DNA of 64,000 nt from assembly GCA_039105265.1 (NCBI GenBank), contig JAPFFF010000018.1, positions 1,178,001 through 1,242,000 of the forward strand, written 5' to 3'. This document shows positions 10,365 through 18,754 of this stretch, one piece after another (position 1 is the stretch's first letter; each line of letters opens with the position of its first letter). This DNA comes from Tritrichomonas musculus. Lineage: Eukaryota > Parabasalia > Tritrichomonadida > Tritrichomonadidae. The notes under the pieces were generated by a model. The model searched no databases, was not told the origin of the DNA, and saw only the letters and a list, made by a program, of their open reading frames with translations. A program made the translations under genes and the position numbers.

Positions 10365-10632
10365 TTTTTCCTCATAAGCTACCTTTTTCCTCATAAGCTA
10401 CCTTTTTCCTCATAAGCTACCTTTTTCCTCATAAGCTACCTTTTTCCTCATAAGCTACCTTTTTCCTCATAAGCTACCTTTTTCCTCATAAGCTACCTTT
10501 TTCCTCATAAGCTACCTTTTTCCTCATAAGCTACCTTTTTCCTCATAAGCTACCTTTTTCCTCATAAGCTACCTTTTTCCTCATAAGCTACCTTTTTCCT
10601 CATAAGCTACCTTTTTCCTCATAAGCTACCTC
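10365..10632. repeat. 19-bp tandem repeat array
   Basis: Thirteen exact head-to-tail copies of a 19-bp unit (ACCTTTTTCCTCATAAGCT) at 10381-10627, with a partial copy before (10365-10380) and a few matching bases after. The copies look identical. The array lies between the stop codons of two convergent Maverick genes and is not part of either frame as called. There are no spacers, so it is a minisatellite and not a CRISPR array. Confidence 0.97.
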
Positions 10633-10909
10633 ATTCTTTATGTGATACCTTTTTGCTTTCATACGACATTATTTTTTCCTTCATACTTTGTACTTCTTTT
10701 TTCTTTCTTTCACGATATGCCTTTTGCTGTTGTTTACGTGCTTCATTTCGTTCTTCAACAGTTGCATACTTTTGCTTTCTACCACGTTTTTCTGTTGTTT
10801 CTGTTTTTGCAGTATCAATATTTTTAAGGTTGTTGTTACTCTTGGACTTCTTCAACTTCTTGATGATAGCTGTTTCCTTGAACTCACCCAAATCTAAATT
10901 TTGGCTCAT
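10631..10909 (-). CDS. Small basic Maverick protein with bZIP-like helix
   Basis: A 92-residue protein if started at MSQNLDLGEF (10909). The open frame extends 45 residues further upstream, but that part would overlap the divergent gene at 10986. It has a Lys/Asn-rich first half, then RGRKQKYATVEERNEARKQQ and further Arg/Lys-rich helix, resembling the basic region of a bZIP factor but without a clear leucine zipper. DNA binding is plausible from composition; identity unknown. Divergent from 10986 with a 76-bp shared upstream region. Confidence 0.6.
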   Translation of the reverse strand: MSQNLDLGEFKETAIIKKLKKSKSNNNLKNIDTAKTETTEKRGRKQKYATVEERNEARKQQQKAYRERKKKEVQSMKEKIMSYESKKVSHKE

Positions 10910-10985
10910 GATTTCATTCGAGAAAAAAAATTGAATTATTTTTGAAAATTGAATATTCGCAAACAAAATCACTTCATTTTTTAAA

Positions 10986-11357
10986 ATGTCGCGTTCTGGA
11001 AATGACTTCAAAGAATTCCAAAAACAGCAAAAGCTAGCTATCAAAAATGCTCATGTTGAAATAGCCAATGCTATTAAAGAGGTGATATTTCTGTTCAACC
11101 AAAAAATAATAAACTCGACATCATCTAATGTCTGCACCATCTATGACCCTTTGATACAAGCAAACATGAACAAGATTGCTGAAGCACTTACTCAAATGAA
11201 TCTCACTACCTGCGAGGTTTTTCATAAAAAGATTCCTCAATCTACAACACCAAAATCTATTGGCTTTCACGTGCCTATAGTACCTGACTCGCAAGAGACA
11301 CAAGAAGAAGATGATGAAGATGAACAAGAAGCTTCATCTCCAAAAGACAAGGAGTAA
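10986..11357 (+). CDS. Small Maverick protein with acidic tail
   Basis: A 123-residue protein starting MSRSGNDFKEFQK. Helical N-terminal two-thirds, then a highly acidic tail (QEEDDEDEQEASSPKDKE). Plus strand, divergent from the bZIP-like gene. No family recognised. Confidence 0.6.
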   Translation: MSRSGNDFKEFQKQQKLAIKNAHVEIANAIKEVIFLFNQKIINSTSSNVCTIYDPLIQANMNKIAEALTQMNLTTCEVFHKKIPQSTTPKSIGFHVPIVPDSQETQEEDDEDEQEASSPKDKE

Positions 11358-11436
11358 GAGTAAAAAAATAATTACTTCTAATTTTAAGTTTTTTTATATA
11401 TGTCTTTTTTAAGTTTTTTTAATATGTCTTTTTTTT

Positions 11437-11961
11437 TTATACTATGCAATATTTTAAGCATACATGATAATTATTAACAAGCTCATTATATTCTTTATTA
11501 TATACTTGTTTCAAGTCAATGACTACCTCTCCATTATCTTTAATAATTTTAATTGCATCTATTTTTCTTATTGGGTTGCTCTTAGCTGCACAACATCCAA
11601 CATCTTCATTAAGTTGTACTTCAACCTCATTAACATGTAGTATTGCTTTGATGATGTTGCTAAGAGATTCAATAGGTACTATGATGCATTTCTTTGATAT
11701 AATGTTAGCTAGTAGTGCTTTGTCTTGATTAAGTAGTATTTGTGCATATGCTTCAAGTATAACATTACGTACATCTGGTTCAACTTCAACAGGTTCAGTT
11801 TGCACTCCAATGTCTCTTGTAATAACAATGTCTTCCTTGCCATCATCTCTCTTATTAATAATAATGTTGTTGTTGATGTTTGATGTAGATGATGCAGCTG
11901 CTGATGGTTCTAAAGATACATTTGCTTGAACTCCATTGGTTGTACCCCTCTTCTTAATCAT
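11437..11961 (-). CDS. Maverick protein, unknown
   Basis: A 174-residue protein starting MIKKRGTTNGVQAN. Low-complexity Ser/Asn N-terminal 50 residues, then a segment with regular hydrophobic spacing (VRNVILEAYAQILLNQDKAL) and a Cys pair (GCCAAKSN). No recognised motif. It is the first of a row of minus-strand genes leading to the capsid candidate (starts at 11961, 12429, 12888, 14598). Confidence 0.65.
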   Translation of the reverse strand: MIKKRGTTNGVQANVSLEPSAAASSTSNINNNIIINKRDDGKEDIVITRDIGVQTEPVEVEPDVRNVILEAYAQILLNQDKALLANIISKKCIIVPIESLSNIIKAILHVNEVEVQLNEDVGCCAAKSNPIRKIDAIKIIKDNGEVVIDLKQVYNKEYNELVNNYHVCLKYCIV

Positions 11962-11982
11962 TTAGGTTGGGAAAAAATAGGC

Positions 11983-12429
11983 TTAAAGTACTAAGTCTAG
12001 CTGTTCTCCAATAAACATGTCAAATGACTCAATTTGATATTTCTGCTTGAGAGCATCGATTTTTGGTTTATGACTTGTTGGAGCAGCTGCAATGGAGTAG
12101 TTGTAGTATTTGATTCCTTGATACTCTTGAGTGGTAGTGTTTCCATTTATGTAGAACTCTTCGAAATCTTCAGATATTTTTCTCCTTGAGTTAGGCTTAA
12201 TAAATATTGAGTCAAGATCAAGTTCTTTGAGCTTATCTGGATAAAATCTGTGGCACTTGTCTTTTATCTTGATTGAGACATAAAGTACTTTGCCTAAATA
12301 GCTCCATTCTCCTGCTTTCATTGGGTACTTGTCACAAAGTATCGAGAAATTACATTGTTTAGTATTTGGAGCACATTTTGCGCGAAGTTCATTGACATAG
12401 TCATAGACGTTTCTTGTTGTCATTTTCAT
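11983..12429 (-). CDS. Maverick protein, unknown
   Basis: A 148-residue protein starting MKMTTRNVYDYVNEL; a second ATG two codons in is equally possible. It contains mixed alpha/beta-looking sequence with Tyr-rich stretches (GIKYYNYSIAAAP). Separated by 21 bp from the downstream gene and 24 bp from the upstream gene. No family recognised. Confidence 0.65.
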   Translation of the reverse strand: MKMTTRNVYDYVNELRAKCAPNTKQCNFSILCDKYPMKAGEWSYLGKVLYVSIKIKDKCHRFYPDKLKELDLDSIFIKPNSRRKISEDFEEFYINGNTTTQEYQGIKYYNYSIAAAPTSHKPKIDALKQKYQIESFDMFIGEQLDLVL

Positions 12430-12453
12430 CTGGATAAAAAATTCAATAAAAAA

Positions 12454-12888
12454 TTAATAGATGTTATTTTGGGTAAAGATATGCTGAGTAGGTCCATATC
12501 GAATATCTTGTTTATTATATTCTCTTGCTCTACCTTGCATTGGTGGTTTCTCAGGCTTCTTAAGATATTTTGGTAAGAGAGGTACTGGTTTATCTTTTTC
12601 ACCTATATGTCGATAAAAACCACCATCTGTAATACTAACAGGAGGTTCACGAACAGGTTTGGTTATATGTTCTCGAGTATCTGGAAATCTAACAGGGTCC
12701 TCATGTTCAATAATCTGGGTAGGTGGTCGATTAATATATGGGTTGAAGGTTACAGAATAAGTATTAGTATTACTGAACACACCAAAATGTTGAAACTCTA
12801 TGTCTTTATTTTTCATGGTAGCTTCATTATACATCATACCTTCTCTTCCAACAATCTCAGCATGTGGGCTTCTATAATCATTCGACAT
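12454..12888 (-). CDS. Maverick proline-rich protein, unknown
   Basis: A 144-residue protein starting MSNDYRSPHAEIVG. Rich in Pro, His and Tyr with little predicted secondary structure (KPVPLLPKYLKKPEKPP). It lies directly downstream of the capsid candidate with 27 bp between. Such extended proteins next to capsid genes are often virion glue or minor structural proteins; that is inference. Confidence 0.65.
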   Translation of the reverse strand: MSNDYRSPHAEIVGREGMMYNEATMKNKDIEFQHFGVFSNTNTYSVTFNPYINRPPTQIIEHEDPVRFPDTREHITKPVREPPVSITDGGFYRHIGEKDKPVPLLPKYLKKPEKPPMQGRAREYNKQDIRYGPTQHIFTQNNIY

Positions 12889-12915
12889 TTTCTATAAAAT
12901 AAAATATACATCTTT

Positions 12916-14598
12916 TTACTCAGGGGTTGTTAAATCATAAGGACCAATACGTACTGATGGTGGCATACCGTTTGGTCTAATTAAGATACTAATTGATATA
13001 TCTGTTAATAAGCATAATAATGGAGGTGTATCTACTTCCTGTCTAAATGGATTATCTGCCTTTTGACTACATATCAATTCGAAGTTAATAGGTGCAAGAC
13101 TTGAAAGACCTTGTTGATATGTTCCATCTGTTTCAGTAGGAAGACCTATGAAGAATGAGGACCTATCATTTGGATAATAGCCTGTTGTATTTTCATTATA
13201 CTGATTCTCATTAGCTAGACTTGCAATAACCTCTTTATTAAATCCATTTTGCTCTCCATTCATGTTCATTGCATTCTGGCAATATTCGAGGAACTCTGGA
13301 TACTTACCATTAGTACCAAATGCTTTAGCAGGAATATTATTGTAATTACCACAATTCATATGAAATGCTTCAAACATAGGATTCTTGAAGTATGTCTTAT
13401 GTGTATGCTTGAGTGGGAATAAGCAAAACATACTATCTACAAAATTAGGTGTAATAGTAATAGTTGCTTTATCTTGTTCATTATTAAGAGGTCTTGTACA
13501 AGTGTAAAATGACATAATCTGTGTTGGGAATGTAAGTGGATGTTGTGGGTTAGCATATCTTTGAACAAGTGCTGTATATACAGATTCATGAATACCAAAA
13601 CAAGGTATAATACTCGCACATTCTTCAATGGAATAATCAACAACACTCCAAGTTCTCCAATCACTGTAAATAGTTCGGTCAACTCTTGCCTTAGTATTGT
13701 TAGCTCCTGCGACTTCATATGCTCCTCCATGATTTTCACCAACAGGTGGAAGATTGTCGGGGTGATTAATCTTATCCATTGCTATTTTTTCGGTACTTGT
13801 CCACATCCATATTGGTTCTCCAATAGGTCGAAATTCATTGGTAATTTCATCAACATTGAAGTCTTTCATTATATGTGGATTAGCAACCAAGCTCTTTTCA
13901 AAACCAACTGGACAATATACCATACCAGCTGTTGAAAAGTATAGACGTAATTCGATTTTACCTGCAAATGCTGGCAAGTACTTGATATTAGATAAAGGTA
14001 GGAATCGTCGCAAATCAATCTTTAATCTAATTGTTGATGTAACGGAAGTCACGTCTTTGTTAAGATTTGCAACAAAACCACATCTCCTTCCATGAGTATC
14101 ATTCCAAATATCCTTATGTCTTGCTTTACTATATATATCAGCTCTTTTAGTAACTTCATTTGCACAACATGCAGTTAAAAAGGATTCTTCACATCCAAAG
14201 TTCTGGGTATAAAGCGTCATACCATTAGCTACAATTTCATACTTCTCAACAGCATCTCGAGCATCCTTAAAACCAAACCATACCTTACCAAAATTATAAC
14301 CACTGACATTTTCTAAATCACTTAGAATTGGCTTGTCTATTTTTATCATCACTTTCATATCTGCTCGAATAAATCCATTATATATATCAGCAGTATTATG
14401 AGTATTAGGAGAGATAATACATGTTGTATATGAACCACTCTTAATTGGTGGTGATGGTGAATACGAAGTTTGTGGATTTAATGAGTATGCCTTATTTGTA
14501 TCACTAAGTGCTATGCAATTATCGACAACATCAAAATAAGATGCAATCTGAGTACAAACCTCTGCTGAGGTTCTCATATAGGATTCCTTATTAAGCAT
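12916..14598 (-). CDS. Candidate Maverick major capsid protein (double jelly-roll)
   Basis: A 560-residue protein starting MLNKESYMRTSAEV. Size, position in the morphogenesis block near the ATPase and protease genes, and long alternating beta-type sequence with many aromatic residues fit the double jelly-roll capsid proteins known in Polintons. No short diagnostic motif exists for this fold, so the call rests on size, composition and context. No signal peptide or membrane segment is seen. A structure prediction showing two eight-stranded jelly rolls would settle it. Confidence 0.68.
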   Translation of the reverse strand: MLNKESYMRTSAEVCTQIASYFDVVDNCIALSDTNKAYSLNPQTSYSPSPPIKSGSYTTCIISPNTHNTADIYNGFIRADMKVMIKIDKPILSDLENVSGYNFGKVWFGFKDARDAVEKYEIVANGMTLYTQNFGCEESFLTACCANEVTKRADIYSKARHKDIWNDTHGRRCGFVANLNKDVTSVTSTIRLKIDLRRFLPLSNIKYLPAFAGKIELRLYFSTAGMVYCPVGFEKSLVANPHIMKDFNVDEITNEFRPIGEPIWMWTSTEKIAMDKINHPDNLPPVGENHGGAYEVAGANNTKARVDRTIYSDWRTWSVVDYSIEECASIIPCFGIHESVYTALVQRYANPQHPLTFPTQIMSFYTCTRPLNNEQDKATITITPNFVDSMFCLFPLKHTHKTYFKNPMFEAFHMNCGNYNNIPAKAFGTNGKYPEFLEYCQNAMNMNGEQNGFNKEVIASLANENQYNENTTGYYPNDRSSFFIGLPTETDGTYQQGLSSLAPINFELICSQKADNPFRQEVDTPPLLCLLTDISISILIRPNGMPPSVRIGPYDLTTPE

Positions 14599-14615
14599 TT
14601 TAGATAGAAAAAAAC

Positions 14616-15167
14616 TTACATCATATCTTCAAATATGCGATTTCTCCTACCAATAGGTCTCATAGGTATATATTGAGGTTGTTGTTCTTCTTCATATTGT
14701 TGTGGCGGTTCTTCAGGAACATACTGTTGTCTTGGTTTACTCATCCTTTTATCAACAACCTCCTTTATCATACGTCTCTGTTCTTTCTTCTCTCGACTTA
14801 TCTTCATTTCTTCACCTAGTGATTTTAGCTGTTTTAGTATTTCCTCATTCACAGTAGGGTCATAAACTTGGCTTTGTTGAGTTTTTCGAGGTTTTGTAGG
14901 TTTTCGTGCAGCTTTCGAACTTATTGGCTTTCTTGGCTTTTCTTCAAGTTCCTCATGTTCTTCACTGTCTGAGTTTTCTTGAGTATCTTCGTTATTTTCA
15001 CTTTCTGAGTTTTCTTGATATTCTCGAGTTATTGGAGTTTTTCGCTGTTTTACAATATACTTGTCTTTGGTTTTTGTAGGTAAAACTTCCCAATCTGGGT
15101 CATCCCTTCCATTCAACCATTTATGAATAACTGCAAGTCTCTTAGAACCTGTTAGATGTTTTGACAT
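14616..15167 (-). CDS. Maverick charged protein, unknown
   Basis: A 183-residue protein starting MSKHLTGSKRLAVIHKW. A short ordered N-terminus (LNGRDDPDWEVLPTKTKDKY) is followed by an acidic Ser/Glu tract, a basic Lys/Pro tract, a helix rich in Arg/Glu and a Gln/Pro tail. This order suggests a disordered linker or scaffold protein. It sits 17 bp upstream of the capsid candidate. No family recognised. Confidence 0.65.
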   Translation of the reverse strand: MSKHLTGSKRLAVIHKWLNGRDDPDWEVLPTKTKDKYIVKQRKTPITREYQENSESENNEDTQENSDSEEHEELEEKPRKPISSKAARKPTKPRKTQQSQVYDPTVNEEILKQLKSLGEEMKISREKKEQRRMIKEVVDKRMSKPRQQYVPEEPPQQYEEEQQPQYIPMRPIGRRNRIFEDMM

Positions 15168-15214
15168 TTAAAATAAACAAAAAAGTCCAAAAATTTAGTT
15201 TTTTTGAGTTTTCA

Positions 15215-15670
15215 TTAGATGTAGGTTCTCGCCCGATTGTTGGTAGTAAAGTCACTCTCTTGTAATGATCTAGACGAAAATGCTGGCTTTTCAAGAGGTG
15301 CTCCAACTGAATCACCTTTTGCAGATTTATTAATTGATGATAAGGCAGTTTTCACTTTTCCATCTGGGACATATTTTAATGCTGTGTCAGCTATATTTGC
15401 TATTTTATTTCTTGTACTATCGCTCAAGAAGCTTTCACCAAGACCTCTCGCAACTGAACCAATAACACCAGCATGCTTGGTTAATCCACCTGCTGAAGCA
15501 TCTAATAGTTTACTTGCAAGACCTCCCGAAAAACTATCTGCTGCTCCCATTAATAACTTACCGCCTAGTCCTACTCCTCCTTTTATTATCTCTTGCCATG
15601 GAGAAAATTGTTGCTTTTTGGAATAATTTGGCTTCCAATAATCTTCTACTGAATGACGTTCAATTCCCAT
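15215..15670 (-). CDS. Maverick small glycine-rich protein, possibly membrane-active
   Basis: A 151-residue protein starting MGIERHSVEDYWK. The central region is Gly/Ala/Leu-rich with amphipathic character (GGVGLGGKLLMGAADSF and KLLDASAGGLTKHAGVI). In viruses related to Polintons, short amphipathic proteins beside the capsid genes (such as adenovirus pVI) act in membrane lysis; similarity here is by composition only. Function unproven. Confidence 0.6.
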   Translation of the reverse strand: MGIERHSVEDYWKPNYSKKQQFSPWQEIIKGGVGLGGKLLMGAADSFSGGLASKLLDASAGGLTKHAGVIGSVARGLGESFLSDSTRNKIANIADTALKYVPDGKVKTALSSINKSAKGDSVGAPLEKPAFSSRSLQESDFTTNNRARTYI

Positions 15671-15687
15671 TTTTAAAAAATAAAAAA

Positions 15688-16554
15688 TTATTCGAAATAG
15701 TACTTATTAGCAGAAATATTCATTACGAATTTTTCATGTGGTTCTTTATGTTGTAAGTATTCAGCTACTGTCTGCTTAGTATTTAATGAGTTATTAGTTT
15801 GTTGCAACAAGCTAGTAAAATCTTCCTCACTATATCCTGTATAACATATGATATCTGTTGCTAACCTTTTAGCATTCATATGAACAAATCGAATAGTTTG
15901 GATAGCCATGATACATGTTAAATTATAGTGTCTTGTCTTGGTTAACAACTTGATAAATTCACTATTACCATTCTTTAATAAATCACTACCTGCACAATCA
16001 TCTAGTATCAATAATGTGTTATATGGATATGATGATGTTTCATACTTGACTAACTTATTGGCTATATATATTATTTTATCATTGAGCTCATTTAAATGAT
16101 GCTTCTCAATGAGCCTCCTCATTTCGTCATTGGTCTCTTTCATTCGAGATAATACATATTTGACAATAGCATAATACTTTATCTTTCTTCGAAGATGTCT
16201 TTTAAGATAACTCATTAATTCTCTTTCCTTTACATAATCGATTCTTGATTGTATCTGTTTATTAAGTGTTTCAGCTGTTTTATCCATTTTACCAGAGCTT
16301 GAGCAAAATATTATCTTTTGGTAGTATGGATGTTTAAACAACCTCTCTGTTATCATAATATGTCTCCATATCCAAAAACTTTTACCAGCACCTGGTTTAC
16401 CAATTAAAAAGTATATACCATTTGTGCTAAAAGGATAATCAGGTGATAATGGTTTAATCAAAGCACCATCTATCTCTTTCATGTTCTTCCGTAAGGTCTC
16501 TTTAATCAATGTTTCTACTTTATTTATTAGTTCTGCACTTGGGGGTTCATCCAT
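15688..16554 (-). CDS. HerA/FtsK-type DNA packaging ATPase
   Basis: A 288-residue ATPase starting MDEPPSAELINKV. The Walker A motif GKPGAGKS is at residues 52-59, preceded by a hydrophobic strand (IYFLI). The Walker B strand LLILDDCAG is near residues 178-186. The length and the pair of motifs match the A32-like packaging ATPases of Polintons and large DNA viruses, which pump the genome into the capsid. It is separated by 10 bp from the integrase gene. Confidence 0.9.
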   Translation of the reverse strand: MDEPPSAELINKVETLIKETLRKNMKEIDGALIKPLSPDYPFSTNGIYFLIGKPGAGKSFWIWRHIMITERLFKHPYYQKIIFCSSSGKMDKTAETLNKQIQSRIDYVKERELMSYLKRHLRRKIKYYAIVKYVLSRMKETNDEMRRLIEKHHLNELNDKIIYIANKLVKYETSSYPYNTLLILDDCAGSDLLKNGNSEFIKLLTKTRHYNLTCIMAIQTIRFVHMNAKRLATDIICYTGYSEEDFTSLLQQTNNSLNTKQTVAEYLQHKEPHEKFVMNISANKYYFE

Positions 16555-16564
16555 TTACAAATTT

Positions 16565-17719
16565 TTAAATGTATTTCATAATTTTATCTGGTATTGGTTT
16601 GCCCTCAACCTTTTGACCTGCTTTAATTTGTCGTTCATAATTTTTCTTTTGTTCCAACCAATATTGTCTTTCTGCTGTACCAAGTACTAATGGATTACCT
16701 CTCCTTACATCTCTAATAGTTTGTCTAGCAAAGGCATCATCACCTTCGACTCCTTCCCATTTTAAATCATACTTACCAGTATCTTCATCAAAGTTATATA
16801 TTCGTTCAATAATACCTTCTTTACCTTCATTTAGTCTTTCAGCTACTTTAATCCTTTTGTCTCTTGTCCTTAACAACCTATATCCAGGGAATGAACTAGT
16901 TGAACCATCTTTGGACTTGACCACAAACTGGTTACCTTTTTGCGAGTCAACTATATAAGACTCATTAGACAAATTACTTCTTCTTTTACCAAATGGTTCT
17001 TTTTCGAGTACTAACCTGACCTTCTCACCTGGATTAAAATGGTATGGATTAATGCGTGCATTCTTTTGTATGTACTTTATTTCATCCTCTGGAGTAATAT
17101 CATTAGGTGCTTTATTATCTAAAGACCTATGAGGAGAGTTGTTATATATGTTTACCAAATCATGCATCTCCTTTGGTTGAATAAACCTATTTTCACCAAT
17201 AGCATCTCTTATAGTTCTCATAAACCTATTAATAATGCCAAGTACATTATGGTTATTCTCAGTAGTTGTTCGGTATTTTATGTTCTTCTCTCTCATGAAG
17301 TCTAAGACTGTTGATGATAAATATGCTGCATCCTCATCACTTGTTATCGAATATACATGAGGTACATCATTAACAAATTTATGAAGTGCTGTTAATACTT
17401 CTCTTGCTCCTTTACCATTCATAGGATATGCATATGCTTTTCTGGTGTTGATATTGATGAACATTAGATAATTCAACCCACCTGCCTCTTTATTATTAAT
17501 GAAGGTATCCATTTGATAACCATGAGGATGTTTGGATACAATAGGTATAAATTGTGCTTTAGGTACTCTCTTATCATGTACTACTCTTTCATCAAAGTAT
17601 TTCTTTGCTTCTTCTTCATTTAGATTCTCTTGTTTTGCCATGCTAAGGTATTTGTCCAAGGTCTTCCATTTAGCTTTGTTGTATAATTTTTCATATGGGC
17701 TTGGTTCTTCTTTACTCAT
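16565..17719 (-). CDS. Retroviral-type (Maverick) integrase
   Basis: A 384-residue integrase of the Maverick class. The RNase H-fold core spans roughly residues 60-220 (LNYLMFININTRKAYAYPMN, SITSDEDAAYLSS, NNSPHRSLDNKAPND). An SH3-like part follows (PGEKVRLVLEKEPFGKR). The C-terminal region (residues 300-345) resembles a chromodomain (YDLKWEGVEGDDAFARQTI), as is common in this class and in chromoviruses. It would cut target DNA and join the element's ends. Neighbours: ATPase 10 bp downstream, 17726 gene 6 bp upstream. Confidence 0.9.
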   Translation of the reverse strand: MSKEEPSPYEKLYNKAKWKTLDKYLSMAKQENLNEEEAKKYFDERVVHDKRVPKAQFIPIVSKHPHGYQMDTFINNKEAGGLNYLMFININTRKAYAYPMNGKGAREVLTALHKFVNDVPHVYSITSDEDAAYLSSTVLDFMREKNIKYRTTTENNHNVLGIINRFMRTIRDAIGENRFIQPKEMHDLVNIYNNSPHRSLDNKAPNDITPEDEIKYIQKNARINPYHFNPGEKVRLVLEKEPFGKRRSNLSNESYIVDSQKGNQFVVKSKDGSTSSFPGYRLLRTRDKRIKVAERLNEGKEGIIERIYNFDEDTGKYDLKWEGVEGDDAFARQTIRDVRRGNPLVLGTAERQYWLEQKKNYERQIKAGQKVEGKPIPDKIMKYI

Positions 17720-17725
17720 TTATTT

Positions 17726-18730
17726 TTAAATAAACATCTTATCGTATTGAAGGAATTGCATTTCGATTACAAATGAATCTTTAGGAGGTAGTTTGGTTGG
17801 ACAATTATAATGTGCATCACTATAGAAGTCTATCCAAAACCTTTGGTCCATTGAGTTTAACTTGAAGTACTTAATCGGACTATATTCAACATCACTATCT
17901 CCAATATAGTTATGTAATGCTTGTTCACCAATAGATGAATATATTTTACATGGATGTCTGTCCCATACATTATCAAATACCAACCTCTTACTTAAAGTTG
18001 AATACTTCTTAGGGTTATTTTGATAAGCTCCTGTGCCTATATTAAACACATCTGCAAAGTCCTCATTCCAATCACCAATTTGGAAAAAATTGATAAATTG
18101 GCTTGAATCTTCCTCTATATTATCATTATTTTTGGTATATATAATTTCATGAAAACCATCTTTATCATAATATCCATCTGTTTGTATATCTCGATATGCA
18201 ATTAATGAATCATTTTGGGAAAATGCATGTCCATATTCTCCATGCATAGCTATCCAAGATTTCATCGCGGTGTTGACAGCATCAAAGAACCCTCTTAAGT
18301 CCCCTTCCTCTGACACCCAATCAATAACATCAAAATTTGCTATCCATTTCCAAGTAGGCTCTTTTTCATATTCTACTTTGAGTTGGTCCTGGTAGAATTT
18401 ATCAAGTAGTTCTTGAGTTAAAATAGGGTCGTTTATATTTCCTCCATGTAAAACAAAGTAGGATTTTTGAACTTTAAATATAGTCACATTAAATTCTAAT
18501 TTGCGTCTTCTCTTAATGATATGCGCTGAACGAACACCAACAATAGATTCCCCTTTGTTTGCAGTTGACCATTCTGGTGGGAAATTAAACCAATACCTAT
18601 TAAACTTAGCTTTATCATGTTGAGCATCCTCAAGGAAGTAGGCTGTTTCGATTGGAAGAGGTGTATTACCATCATTAACTATATTATCTCGATTAGGATA
18701 TAAAGTGTTAACACTTGGTGGTAATTCCAT
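17726..18730 (-). CDS. Maverick protein, candidate minor capsid protein
   Basis: A 334-residue protein starting MELPPSVNTLYPN. Trp- and Tyr-rich, beta-looking throughout, with a C-terminal strand-like segment (DSFVIEMQFLQYDKMFI) of the kind that closes a jelly roll. Located between integrase and protease genes. A TTCAACTCG initiator-like sequence lies just upstream. Polintons usually encode one penton-like minor capsid protein; this and the 246-residue product of 4177-4917 are the two candidates. No motif decides. Confidence 0.65.
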   Translation of the reverse strand: MELPPSVNTLYPNRDNIVNDGNTPLPIETAYFLEDAQHDKAKFNRYWFNFPPEWSTANKGESIVGVRSAHIIKRRRKLEFNVTIFKVQKSYFVLHGGNINDPILTQELLDKFYQDQLKVEYEKEPTWKWIANFDVIDWVSEEGDLRGFFDAVNTAMKSWIAMHGEYGHAFSQNDSLIAYRDIQTDGYYDKDGFHEIIYTKNNDNIEEDSSQFINFFQIGDWNEDFADVFNIGTGAYQNNPKKYSTLSKRLVFDNVWDRHPCKIYSSIGEQALHNYIGDSDVEYSPIKYFKLNSMDQRFWIDFYSDAHYNCPTKLPPKDSFVIEMQFLQYDKMFI

Positions 18731-18754
18731 TTCGAGTTGAATAAAAAGTCTTTA

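Noticed and set aside
10381-10627. CRISPR-like regular repeats
   Set aside because: Units are 19 bp and directly adjacent, with no spacers, in a eukaryotic mobile element.
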